A stretch of DNA of 64,000 nt, taken from NCBI GenBank assembly GCA_027186245.1, contig CP114499.1:6081001-6145000 (forward strand), written 5' to 3'. The notes beneath the pieces are model-generated. The model had not been told where the DNA came from. It was given only the letters and a program-made list of their open reading frames with translations, and did not search any database. The stretch is from Coriaria nepalensis. Lineage: Eukaryota; Streptophyta; Magnoliopsida; Cucurbitales; Coriariaceae. Position numbers and translations under genes: made by a program. Of the stretch, positions 45,358 through 57,343 are shown in pieces. The stretch's first letter is position 1; every line of letters begins with the position of its first letter.

Positions 45358-47760
45358 ATGACCAAGTCCAACTCATTTCTTCAGAATCTAATGAAACCCT
45401 TCAAAATCGGCTCAACCAGAGGAGGTGATCGAACAGAAGCAAACCCAGCTCAAACCCAATTCTTCTTGTTTTTCATGCATTTAATTTTCTGCGTACGTGA
45501 TCACTTATTAATTAGTCATCTCTGTGATTTCTAGAGGGCCAAAATGATGAAGATTTGGAGAGGATTGCTGCGCAGGAACAGAAAGTCTTTGCTTATGAAA
45601 CCCTAGTTGCAGCTACTAAAGATTTTCATCCCAATCACAAGCTTGGAGAAGGTGGGTTCGGACCCGTTTTCAAGGTAAGACCTCGATTTTATTGAGTTGA
45701 CCCATATATCATGGTTTCTGTTTGGCTCCTGAGAAAATTGGGCCAAAATATCTTGTTCTCATTCAATTCTTGCATTGTTTGTCTTGGGCTTGTTCTATAT
45801 ACTGTAAAGTCGGGGTATATTTTTTATTTTTTCCCTTCAGATTTGTTAATAATCGTTCACGTGTGCAAGGTTAGGGTGAGGTTGGTTTTTTGTTAGATGT
45901 TAACTCGATTAGCTTGCTTTATATTTGATTCAGCTGAGCTTTTTGACTACTTGGCCTTAACTCTTATCGCAATGTTTGTACGGTTTTGTAGGGTAAGTTA
46001 TTAGATGGAAGAGAGATTGCGGTAAAGAAGTTATCACAATTTTCAAGGCAAGGGAAGAAAGAGTTTATGAACGAGGCGAAGTTATTGTGTCGAGTGCAGC
46101 ACCGGAATATCGTGAATCTCTTGGGATATTGTGTCCATGGAGTCGAGAAGCTACTCGTCTATGAATATGTCACTAATGAAAGCGTTGACAAGTTCCTCTT
46201 TAGTAAGTACTAGCTGGTACATTGCTTTCGATATGTTTCTCGTTGCTCATTTCTTATTTTCTTTGAGCTTATCAACTTTTTCGTAATCTTAAAATGAATT
46301 AGATACATAAATCTTCTTTGGGTTATTTCAAATGGTTGTAGCTACCTCAATATCGAACTTTAATTTTGGGTTACTGACTCTTGCAAAGTTCTGCCTAAAA
46401 GAGAAAGATGGTTTTTCTTTCGACAAATAGTCAAATTTAGTAGTGGTTGAAAATTCGGAAAATATCTGAGTTAACCACTCGCCTAAGATTTCTCTGTTCT
46501 TTATTAATTTCAATCTAATTATTTAGGTAGAGATTGTTTGTGGGGTTCTTTTGCGTAATTTCCATTATGCAACCCATAGTGATGAAAGGGATTACGAATG
46601 CAAAGGGCGGGATCGACTTTTTCATTCTCTGTTATTAATGTCCTTTTTCCCCCCCCCTCTTTTATTTAATATGATATTCAAAGTCTTACCAACTCTGTAC
46701 ATTAAATCTAGAATCTTGACTCTCATGTATTTCTTTCCTATAGCGTTGTAACTAAACATCTTTGTGATGTGTTGATTCAGAACAAAATAGGCGACAGGAG
46801 CTTGACTGGAAACGTAGATACGACATAATATGCGGAGTTGCAAGGGGCTTGCTTTATCTTCATGAAGACTCGCACAATCCCATCATCCACCGTGACATCA
46901 AGGCTAGCAACATTTTGCTAGATAACAAGTGGGCCCCGAAAATCGCTGATTTTGGCTTGGCCCGCCTCTTCCCTGAAGATGAGACGCATGTCAACACCCG
47001 AGTGGCTGGTACCAAGTACGTTTCTTACTTCCCAAATGTTGTTTCAATTTCCAACGAACTAGTTGGTCTTACTTTATTAACTGAATCTCTTTTCATTGTA
47101 CAAAAATAGTGGCTATATGGCTCCCGAATATATCATGCATGGATACTTATCAGTCAAAGCTGATGTTTTTAGCTTTGGAGTCGTGGTTCTGGAACTGATA
47201 AGCGGTCAGAGAAACTCTTCCTTCAGTTCACACGAAGATGAACAGAATCTGCTTGATTGGGTAATAATTAATTACATCTCTCTCCAATTAAAAATTATGT
47301 GTCCTGGTGATTTTGAACTTTGAGCCATTTTTTTGTGGTGCAGGCATACAAGCTGTACAAGAAAGGCAAAAGCTTGGAGATTATGGACACGAAATTGGCA
47401 CAATCGGCTCAGACTGAACAGGTAGCATCGTGCATACAGATAGGACTGCTTTGTGCACAGGGCAACCCGCATCAACGGCCCACCATGGGACGAGTTGTTG
47501 TTATGTTGTCGAAGAAACCTAGCCATTTAGATGAACCGGGTAGGCCGGGGATACCTGGCTCGAGATATAGAAGGGCTCGGAGAGCGCCAACTCAGAGCTC
47601 TAGTGCTGGAAGCTCGGGTGAGTCTTATTACAATACCACGTCTGATTTTAGCAGCACCAATACTAACACCGCAACTGCAACCGCAACCGCAACCGCAACA
47701 GGGACAAGCTCGACTGGCCGTGGGATAGATACTCGTGGGAAGCAGCCCGTAGAAAGTTAG
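45358..47760 (+). CDS. Receptor-like cytoplasmic kinase, CRK43-like (DUF26-RLK kinase family)
   Basis: Predicted Ser/Thr kinase. Exons 45358-45424, 45535-45674, 45992-46202, 46781-47015, 47110-47260 and 47344-47760 join to 406 residues, all GT-AG. It starts [18 protein letters not shown] and has no signal peptide, ectodomain or membrane segment, as in Arabidopsis CRK43. The kinase domain covers about 53-330: glycine loop [11 protein letters not shown] (59-69), VAIK-type lysine in IAVKK (Lys81), HRDIKASN (Asp178), DFGLARL (Asp196) and NGYMAPEY. HRD with Arg marks an RD kinase. Conserved C-lobe text: [19 protein letters not shown] and [20 protein letters not shown]. The tail has a low-complexity (TA)n peptide repeat coded by ACCGCA hexamers (47673-47700) and ends GKQPVES. 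No lesion seen. Membrane attachment, if any, would be by lipid or partner; MTKS lacks the Gly2 needed for myristoylation. Confidence 0.93.
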
Positions 47761-48479
47761 TATTTATATTTTTAAGTAGAAGGTTTTCCTAGATTCTTGT
47801 CTTGTAATATATAGCAGGTGTCTATTCTTGATCTGTTGGTTTGTAAAGGTTATGATTGATTTAGATGGGGGGAAGAGGAAACCAGAGCAGGTGTTATATT
47901 ATTATGTATCTTTTTATTTTTTTTATTTTTTTATTTTTTTATTTTTTTTTTCTTAGTTTGTATATTTTTGTAGGGTCCGTTTGCAATTCGCCCAAAGAGA
48001 GAAAAAAAATTGAAAGTTCAATCACACATTCTTATTTATTAGTGATACTAGCATATTATTTATAAAAAAACAAAAAAGAAATCAAGTTATGACTAAAATA
48101 TCCTCTTATTTATTTAATAAATAAAAGAGTGTGAAATAATATTAATGCTTTCCCTACCAACTAAGCAACCTTAACATATGTTGCTACAAGAATACCATAA
48201 CCCTATTCATGAGATGCATTTTTCCTTTATTTTTTATCACTTTTCATTTCGACCGGTTCTAAATTTTGGTTAGATTTATTTGTAGGGTTCATAATCAAAA
48301 GTGAAGAGTTTGAAGATAGGTAAAACCTCTGGATAAGCTCTATAATATGTTTTTGAATTATTTTTAAACTTTTGATTGATAATCCTCACGTTTGGGTTTG
48401 TTTTATTCTTATTTTGTTTCTAATAGTCATTTCGAATTGTTCTATAAGTGAAAAAAAAATTGAAATGTGAAAATCAAAA
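47761..48479. other. 3' flank of the kinase gene and AT-rich DNA
   Basis: 3'UTR area, then a T-rich tract (47909-47953) and AT-rich DNA without coding frames. Confidence 0.5.
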
Positions 48480-50530
48480 AATCTAAAAAATCTGAAAAAT
48501 AGACGATATTCGTATTCCCCGATTTCCTAATATGTTTGTAATGAGGCAACATCGGAAAATCAGTAACAGACAAATATTTTTTTTCATAATTTCTCGATAT
48601 CTTAAGTTTTGAGAGATATCGAGAAATCGAGTAAAAGAAACATAATTTTTTTTTTCCGATTTATCGATGTCTTAATCAGTTATTGAGAGAGACGTAGTTG
48701 CCATTTTTCAATGATATTTTGATCTTTGATTATTGATAATGTAGTTAATTTGAGAATTTTGAAAACTTTGCTAATTTTTTTAATCTTTGCAAAATATGGT
48801 TGTAATGAATGATATTTATTTATCATAGTTTTGGTTGTAGTTGTAATTATACTAAATGATTTTTGTTTGTTGCTACAATTTTGCTGAATGAATAGTTGTA
48901 CTTAATGGTTTTGGTTGGTTAGTATTTGTTCGTTAGGGTTTTGTTAGTTATGGTTTAAGGAGACATCGAGTAATCGAGATTATACGTTAAATGTTAGACC
49001 TTTCATTTATTTCACCCTAAGGGTTAGACCTTTGAAAGATATAAAGTTTAGGCTTTAGGTTTAAAATGAAAGATCTAAGCTTGAGAATTTAAGATGAAAT
49101 ATTTAAACTTTAGAGTTTGATATGAAATGTTTAAATTTTAGGATTTAGGATGAAAGATGAAAGGTTTAACCTTTATTTCAAGATGAATGGTTTAGGCTTT
49201 AGGTTAATAAGAAATGTTTAAGCCTTAGGATTTAAGATGAAAGGTCTAAACTTTTAGGATTTAATATGAAAGATTCAACTTTTATAACTAAAAGACTAAA
49301 GGCTCAAGATGAAAGGATTTGATAGAAAGGTCAAATTTTTAGATTCAATAAAGGTTCAACCCTTATTATTAAAGATGAAAGATTTGAGCGTTATGGTTTG
49401 ATAGAAAAGTCTAACATTAGGTTCAATGATAGAAGTTTTAACTTTTATGATTTTAAGTCTAATGTTTGTACATTAGGGTTTCATAAAAATGTCTAACATT
49501 TAGGTCTTTTTGTGAGAAGTTCAACATTTATGATTCAAAATATAATGTTTAGACATTAGATAATGATAGAAAGATCCGACTTTTTGGTCAAATAATAAAA
49601 GTTTCAACCTTTGTTATTGTAAGTGTAACTTCTAGGTACTAGAGTTTATAGAAAAGTTGAATCTTATATTTTTTTTGTGAGAGATTCAACCTTTTTATTT
49701 CTAAATATGATGTTTTGACATTAGGGAATAATAGAAAATTCCATAACTTATTGTGAAATAGTGAAATGTTTAGCCTTTATAGTTGTAAGTATAATCTTTA
49801 GATATTAGGAGTTCGTAAAAGTTTGGATATGTATATTTTTTTGTGAGAGATTCAACATTTGTGGTTTTAAATATAATGTTTAGATATTAAATAATAATAG
49901 AAATATACAAAGTTATATAGTGAAATAATGAAATGTTCAATCTTTGTTGTTGTTGTTGTAAGTATAACATTTAGGTATTAGGGGTTTGTAGAAAGATTTA
50001 ACCTTTTATATTTTTTTGTGAGAGATCTAATCTTTATGATTCTAAATGTAATCTTTGGATATTGGGTAATGATAGAAAAATCTAAATTTATGGTGAAATA
50101 ATGTAAAGTTCAACTTTTGTAGTTGCAAGTGTAACTTTTAAGTATTAAAGTACCATAAAAAAATTGGGGCTTTATATATTTTTTTTGTGAGAAACTCAAC
50201 CTTTAAGATTACAAAAATATACCTTTTTTGTAGTTGCAAGTGTACCTTTTTTTTTTGTGGGAAATGATTGAAAGACATTAGGTAATGAAAGATTCCATCT
50301 TTGTAATCTTAAAGTTTTTGTTCCTTTTATTTGATTTCTCGATATCTTAAATTTTATAATAGATCAATAAATCAGGTAAGAAGAACAAAAATAATTTATT
50401 TTCAATTTCTCGATGTCTTAAGTTTTGTAAGATCTTGAGAAATTGAGGGGAAGGAATAGAGAGCTTTTATTTATCAAATTTCTCAATACCTTAAATTTTG
50501 TAAGCCATTAAGAAATCGGGAAAAAAACTT
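48480..50530. repeat. Hairpin-unit repeat locus B (~2 kb) with a ~170-bp tandem array
   Basis: Hairpin units mark both ends. At the left, ATTTCTCGATATCT (48589-48602) pairs perfectly with AGATATCGAGAAAT (48614-48627). At the right, TTTCTCGATGTCTTAAG and similar units recur from 50335 to 50520. Between them, phrases like AAAGGTTTAACCTTTA and TTTAGGTTTAAAATGAAAG recur (48990-49500). Then comes a tandem array whose TGTGAGAGATTCAAC mark appears at about 49511, 49676, 49842, 50017 and 50186, that is every 165-175 bp. It has no coding content. The plan matches locus A (16440-18390) in size and layout, though the hairpin sequences differ. Confidence 0.75.
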
Positions 50531-51637
50531 CAAGATTTGACCTATAAATAGAATAATACCTAAATCAAAACACATTAAAATAGATCAATAACTTAATTCA
50601 TCAGACCATTAAAGAGACATTCAAAATAAATAACAAACTTTTAATTATAAATAAAAAAGAAGTCATTACAAAATATAGTGAAACCACTTATTTCTATTTT
50701 TCATAAGTAGTCATTATAAATCAAAAACAATATCAACACCTAATGAAATATTTACTTTTATTCCTAATACCCTTATTACTAGGACTTTTGTTGCTAAGGG
50801 CTGATGGCGGAGATTCTTTACAAAAGCTGTTTTGAGTTGTTCTTGCTACAATTATGGCTAGAGGGCATTTATATTTCATACTAGGAAGGGGTTGGAAGGC
50901 CTTTGCAGTGATTGATAGGACATTACTAATGGCTTGGTATAGTTTACAATTGAAGAGTTTCTGATTTGAAACCACTCATTATCCATAGCTTCATGTTTGG
51001 ATGTTTCTCTCCTAACAAAGAATAAAGATAGGTCAATTTTGAGAAAGATATTAAAGCAATTTTTTGAACAATATGGAATTATACTAATCTAATTTTAACC
51101 GTTCGCAATATAAGTGGTTTCATAATATATCTTCATTCTCAACAAGGAATGATATAGTCAAACTTTAAAAAACCACATCTCTTTCACGCATTTCATCAAA
51201 CACATTCCATGCATTATGTAAACAACTCAATTGACCATACATACTAAGCAACAAGATTTTCACTACAAAATGATTATTAAACTCAGCTTTAATTATTCTT
51301 CCTTGTATCTTTTAACTCCATGAAAACCATAATTTCATAAACTTATAAATAAATAAATAAAAACCTAAAATACAAGAAATCAATGCTTCATACTTTGCTC
51401 GAAGTTGTTGGTTCTTCAGTCATCTGTAGGATGGATGACGATATTCTAGATCCTAATCCTCGAGAGAGACAGGAAGAAGAAGTATAAGATGAAAAAAATG
51501 AGGTAGGATGAATTTAGAATGGTTGGTTGGTTACCGTTTCTGCTTGCCATTTACTTACGTTTATTTTCACATTTTATTCTATATTTACAAACTTGTATTA
51601 TTAAGTTCTAATATTTATTATTGTTTTGATGTAGGAA
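50531..51637. other. Upstream part of the hAT relic; no gene seen
   Basis: AT-rich DNA with no recognisable domain. It may be the 5' part of the hAT element. No inverted ends could be assigned. Confidence 0.4.
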
Positions 51638-53780
51638 ATGGATCCCCACCATGAAAATGTTATTGGTTTTGGACTTTTTGGTTACTCCGAGAATGACATA
51701 ACTATTGAAGACTATATAGATCTACCCGATGGCGTTGACAACAATATAGACGAAACACAAGAAGATACATCAAGTACATCAACATCTGGAAAACGTCAGA
51801 AGAAGGTTTTTATTTTGAAAGTTTGGCATTGTTTTGAAACAATATACCAACTAGATGAAAAATATAAAATGGAAAGATTTGGTGTATGCAAGGTATGTAA
51901 TAAAAAATTAATTGCAAAAGTCACGGGTGATACTAACCACTTAAAACGACATATGGATAAATATATGCTTACAGCTGATATAGGTATAATTCAATCTACT
52001 CTTGCTTTTCAACCCAATTGTATGGTTAGTAATTGGTCCTATGATGATGTAATAACTAGAGAAAGCTTAGCTAAATTGATTGTCGTTTCTGATTTACCTA
52101 TAAGTTTAGGTGAAAGTAAATATTTTGAAAATTTTATTAAAAATTATTTTAATCCACACTATTGTAAAAAAAAGTAAAAATACAGTTAGAAAAAATTTAG
52201 AATTATATTTTAAGAAACAACATGATGCTTTAAAATTAGAATTATGAGCACCTCATGTTAGCATTGCATTAACTTTGGATATTTGGAGTTCTCTCAATCT
52301 AAACAAGATTATTTATCTGTAGTCACACATTATTTAAATTATTTAAAAAATCATAGGTTTTAGAGTAATTGAGCATGAACATAACGCTGAAAATATTTTT
52401 AAAATAATTTTACAAGTTTTAAACGAGTTTGATATAATACAACATATAATATCAATCACCTTAAATAATGCTCCTACGAACATGAGAGCTATAATTTTTT
52501 TACAATCCCAATTAGATGGATATAATGGTGCAATATTTATGCATCAACTTTTTGCTTGTCATGTTATCAATTAAATAGTTAAAGAAGGTTTGAAATTCGC
52601 AAGTGAAGAAATTGAAAAAATTAGAAAGGCATTAGATTGACTAGGTAATTCAAATTTGCGTATTTATGCATTTAAAACTTTTTGTACTTCCTTAAATAAA
52701 AAACCTAGAAGATTTTCTTTTGATATGAATGTTTAATGGAATTCTACTTATACTATGTTAAAGCATGCTTTAATTTATCGTAATGAGATTAGTTTATTTT
52801 ATCATCATAAAAAATGTAAAATTATAACATTTTATTATTTGATAATGATTGTGATACTGTCAGAAAATTTACTACATTTTAAGAAGTTTTTTCATAGCTC
52901 TACTATGCTTCTTTCTGGTATTTATTATCCTACTCCACTGTTGATTCTTTTAGAACTTCTTAAAATGACTTCGATTTTTGGTCAGTATGTTGATGATGTT
53001 CTTTTTGGATCTATTGTAATTAAAATGAAGGAAAAATTTATAAGATATTGGTATGATATTCTGCTCTTGTATTTTTTAGGAGTTATTTTAGATTATGGGA
53101 TTAAGCTTGAAGGTTATAAAGCAACTCTTACTTTTATTTGTGATAACTTAAATTTTGATTATACTTCTCAAATTGTTAATGCTTCTGATAAGTTGTATCA
53201 AGTTTTTAGTATTTATGAAACCAAGTATAACGACTTACAATCTCAACAACGGCAGAAATAACAAACATAAGATATATTATTATGGGAAGTACTCTCAAAA
53301 CGGAAGGGTTTCTCAAGTTCAAGTTCTAGGCAAGATGATCCAGCTTTGGAATTGGCAACGCCTTCGAGCATGGCCGGTAGATCTAGTACTACAGAATACG
53401 ATGAGCTTTTAAAATATTTTGGAAGTGATTGGGATGAAGAAGGGGACTTCAATATTTTGGAATGGTAGAAGTTAAACTCGTTTAGGTTCCCAATATTAGC
53501 CCGATTGGCAGACGACATCCTAACTATTATAGTTTCAACATTTTCTTCAGAAGCAGTTTTTAGCTTAGGTGATAAAATTATTACTAATTAAAGAACATCA
53601 TTAAAGCCAGAGATGATGAAATTATTATTGTGCCTACGAGATTGGGAATGCACCATTAAAAAAGATCAACATCGCATAGAAAGTAAAAACTTAGTCGGAG
53701 TTTTTGATTCTTTATACCTCGAATATAGAAATTCTAGTTCTAGTCAGGAAGGAGTAGGAGATAGTTCTGAAATTTAGAGA
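51638..53780 (+). pseudogene. hAT-family transposase relic (BED zinc finger, hAT dimerisation domain)
   Basis: An N-terminal frame (51638-52177) begins MDPHHENVIGFGLFG and holds a BED-type finger: GVCKVCNKKLIAKVTGDTNH then LKRHMDKY (C-x2-C ... H-x4-H). After frame changes, text typical of plant zf-BED hAT transposases follows: APHVSIALTLDIWSSLN, VIEHEHNAENIFKIILQVLN, MLKHALIYRNEIS, then KFIRYWYDILLLYFLGVILD. The C-terminal dimerisation domain reads SFRFPILARLADDILTI, FSSEAVFSLGDKIITN and SLKPEMMKLLLCLRDWE. Many in-frame stops (for example at 52174, 52245, 52572, 53261 and 53467) make it dead. The catalytic domain is partly eroded. Terminal inverted repeats and an 8-bp duplication were not found by eye. 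Confidence 0.85.
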
Positions 53781-56099
53781 ATTCGATCTATAATTGTAAA
53801 TTTGTGATTATTTTTATTTTTAAATCTTGTATCGTAGGTTGATGATGACCAGTTTGTCCCCTACCGTGGCCGGAAGGAGTTTTTTCACTAGAAATCATTT
53901 TGTACATTGAAACTCTTCGATTAATGCAAGATCTTTTTTGGCCAAATAATACTTTTTACAGTTTATTTATAATTTTAATTATTAATAGTGCATGAACTAC
54001 TTTCTCGCCTGTTTGTCTTTTTAAGATTTGAGGTGTCCAAACTCTAAACCCTCTTGACCTCTTGTTTCTCCCGGATTTCCTCTATGGTTCGACATTCACA
54101 TTCTTCATATGATATAACATAAATAAGAAAACATATAAACATAAGAAAAATATATAATCATCAACTTCACATAGTTAGTTTTATATTAAAATAAAATTTA
54201 ATAATTTTAAATTGAATAGATGATTTTTACAATTTGGTAAAGTAACACTCTCAAATTCAATATGGATAGCTAAAAAATCTTATTGGGATTGGAATATAAT
54301 GGTACCAATATCTTGACGGTTAATGGGAAAAGACCAGCTCTTGAGTAGAAACGCAATATCTTAAGAAGATAAGAACAAAACCGATCCTGAGTTCCAATTA
54401 AAATATTGGTATTGGTCTCAATAATGATGATCGCTGTCAAAATCGGGTTCAGTTTTGAGTACTGATGCTAATTTTTAAGAAGAAAATTTGGTACCATGAG
54501 AACAAGAAATAAAAAGAAAATCGATCATGAGTACCAATTAAAATGCCTGGAACAATTACAATAATAATAATCGAAATGAGAACCAATTTTAAAATCAACC
54601 CCAATTTTAATATTAATTAATATTATCTTTTTTTTTTATTATCGAAACCAATACTAATGCCTTAATCGGTAGAAAATATTAGAACGAGCACCAAGATAAT
54701 TATAGGAATCTGGACCTTTGTCTAGTGATGGAGTCACCCGGCCCAAAGGTGGTGGCCGCCTAGATTGGGCAGCCAAGAAAAAAAAAACAAATTTTCAAGG
54801 TGAACTCTAATCATAAGATTTAACATGGCTTTATGAAATTTTGAGTTGAGGTACGAGTTCAAACCCTCCCATTTGTTTTTTTATTTTAATGATTTAAGTA
54901 AATTTATTTAATTTATCTTGAAAATATTTGTCATAAAATGCTGCTTGGCTTAGTAGCCCAAGTCACATCTCACCTTACCTTTTTATTTATTATTTATTTT
55001 ATATTTTTTTAGGATGAAGTATATTTATTCAATTTTATAATTTTTTTTTAAATTTCTTATTCATTTTTCTCCACTTAAATATAAAATTTTTTAATAACTT
55101 CTCATAAAATTTTTATTCCTCATACTTTTAATCTTTAATTTCTTTAACTCTATTTTCTAATAATCTAATAACTATATATATATAAATCTATACATATATA
55201 ATTATTTAAATAATTATTATTTTTACTATATATATATTCTCTCTAATCAATGACAATAACACCATCGTTAAATAACTGATTTAAATACTTGTTTTATATT
55301 AATCAATTTTTGAAATTTTATTTATTAATATTTAATTTATAATATAATTTTTCTCAATTTAACAAATAATATTTATAATTCATATAAATTAAAATTTATA
55401 TGAATTCATTTTTATTTTTAGTTTCGTCATTACTTTTGCCAACCTCTGGTCGGATGCTAGAGCCTTGCCCTTGCTTGTTATATACCGAAAAACCAAAAGG
55501 AGAAAATTTTGGCTAAAGGATAAGTAAAATTTTGTGACTTTCAGTTGTTTTAGTTAAATTACGTTAATTTGTAGGTTTAGACTAAAAATTGTGGGTTCAA
55601 ACTTAAATTACGTTTACTGAATTGAAGATCTACAATCCATTTACTTAGATTCAAGATTAGCATTTAAGAAAAAGAGAAAGGCCAATTTCCATTTAATAAT
55701 CATATTCACTATCCAGTACCCAAAATTCAAAATAAAGGCAATTTCTGAATTTCTCATTTTTCCTGCACCCGAAGGGGGTAGTTTCGTAAATTTCTAGGTA
55801 ACAAATTGATATATTAATATGATTCACAATTCTGTCTATGCCAGCGTCATCGATCTGTGTCATACAGCAACCGGGACTCTCCGATCCTGATTCCAAATTC
55901 AAGCATTCTCTGCCGTTGGATCTAATCCCCATTGATCAGAAACCCCCTCTCTTCCTTTCCCTCAAATAAAAATCCTCTTTTTAAAGTCATCGCCTTTACT
56001 TTTCTCATCTAATCAACGCATCTCCTTTTCACATACAGTGCCCCTGTTTAGACAGTATAATCAGTTCAATCACTAACACTCTTCATCAGCTCCATCGCC
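53781..56099. other. Intergenic, no gene seen; local ~140-bp duplication
   Basis: AT-rich DNA. CCGATCCTGAGTTCCAATTA (54381) and TCGATCATGAGTACCAATTA (54521) mark two copies of a ~140-bp unit. No domain-bearing frame. The last 200 bp before 56100 are likely promoter and leader of the HMGA gene. Confidence 0.5.
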
Positions 56100-56765
56100 A
56101 TGGCCGCTGACGAGACCAACAATCCTTCTTCGGCTCCTTCTCTCGAATTTCATGACCACTATCCGGAGGTACTCAATTTTCCTCTCTTCTCTCTCTTTCC
56201 ACATTTTCTCGAGGAAATTTTGAGATTCTAGCTTGCTTGATTTCCAACCTTATGCTTAATTTTGCAGATGATTACGGCGGCGATCGAAGCTCTCGACGGC
56301 AAGACCGACAGGTCGGCTATTTCGTACTATATTGAGATGAACTACACAGATCTACCCAATTCGCACTCAACTCTACTCTCGCACCACCTCGATGTGATGA
56401 AGGAGAATGGCCAGCTCACCTTGGTTGATAGTAACTACGTTAAGGCGGATCTTACCGCGCCAGCGAAGAGAGGCCGTGGTCGTCCTCCGAAAGCTAAGGT
56501 TGCTTCTTCTCCTGCCGTAGCAGCAGTCATGGCCGGGCCGCCGCGGCCTCGTGGCCGTCCTCCCAAGCAGAGAGATCCTTTCGCGCCGGTTTCACAGCCG
56601 AAGAAGACTTCGTCGGGAAGTGGAAGGCCACGTGGCCGTCCGCCAAAGAAGGTCAAGAGCGCTGCTGCAGCTCCAGCTTCAGTTCCAGCTCCCGACAGCG
56701 GAACTCGTCGAGGGAGGGGACGGCCTCCGAAGGTGAAACCGGCGTTGGCCGCAGTTGGTTGTTGA
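56100..56765 (+). CDS. HMGA (HMG-I/Y-type) chromatin protein with H15 domain and four AT-hooks
   Basis: Nuclear architectural protein that binds the minor groove of AT-rich DNA. Exons 56100-56168 and 56268-56765 (phase 0, GT-AG) give 188 residues beginning MAADETNNPSS, near the usual plant HMGA length (180-205). The linker-histone-like H15 domain covers about 20-90: HYPEMITAAIEALDGKTDRS, AISYYIEMNYTDLPNSHSTL and HHLDVMKENGQLTLV. Four AT-hooks follow: RGRGRPPKA, RPRGRPPKQ, RPRGRPPKK and RGRGRPPKV, each with the GRP core. Ala/Pro/Lys-rich linkers separate them. The coding sequence is GC-rich compared with its surroundings. One intron near the start of the H15 domain is normal for the family. 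No lesion seen. Confidence 0.95.
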
Positions 56766-57343
56766 GGGAGGGGAGAAATCTTCTGTTGGTTGTTGAAGGA
56801 GGGGGGAAAGCTTCTGTTAACGCTCAGTCTGTAACGGCCTAATCGGCGCCTCTTTTTTTATTTTTTTTTCTTCGTTATTAGTTTTTCATTAATTTTAGTT
56901 ATGGAGTTGGTGCTGTGTGGTTGTAACATGAAGGATTTATGTATCCGTAACCGTCTAGCTGTAAATTATTCAGGGGCTCTTTAGGTATTTACACCTCCTC
57001 TCCTTTTTCTCAAAAAAAGAAAAACTTAAAAAACGAGATTGATTCTAACTGCATTTCACTCTTCAGTTTCCTCTTTATTTTATTTTATTTATTTATTTGG
57101 TATAGGGAATAAAATGTGTTCCCTTTTTACTTGATTGATTAATGGAAAAGTAAAGGGGTATCGAAATGGCATAAAACCTCTTATCTCCAGAAAAGTTAAA
57201 ATTAACTGGATTCTGTAATTGTAAGCATCATCTCCATCTTCCACCTCGCTTTCTCTGTATTTATATTTATCTCTGAACTGTGATCCTTCTTACTCTCTCT
57301 ATCGCTGATCTTACTAGATTTATGGACTTGCGGGAGACGAATC
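56766..57343. other. HMGA 3' flank and 5' region of the phosphoglucomutase copy
   Basis: Short spacer. It has T-rich 3'UTR-like sequence, then a CT-rich leader-like stretch at 57285-57305. No other gene. Confidence 0.6.

Noticed and set aside
52755..53261. 168-codon frame as a separate gene
   Set aside because: It is the middle of the hAT transposase relic, continuous in homology with the parts before and after.
54720..54960. Possible tRNA-derived SINE (a B-box-like GAGTTCAAACCCTCC at about 54856)
   Set aside because: No convincing A-box at the right spacing and no 3' tail or target duplication; too weak to call.
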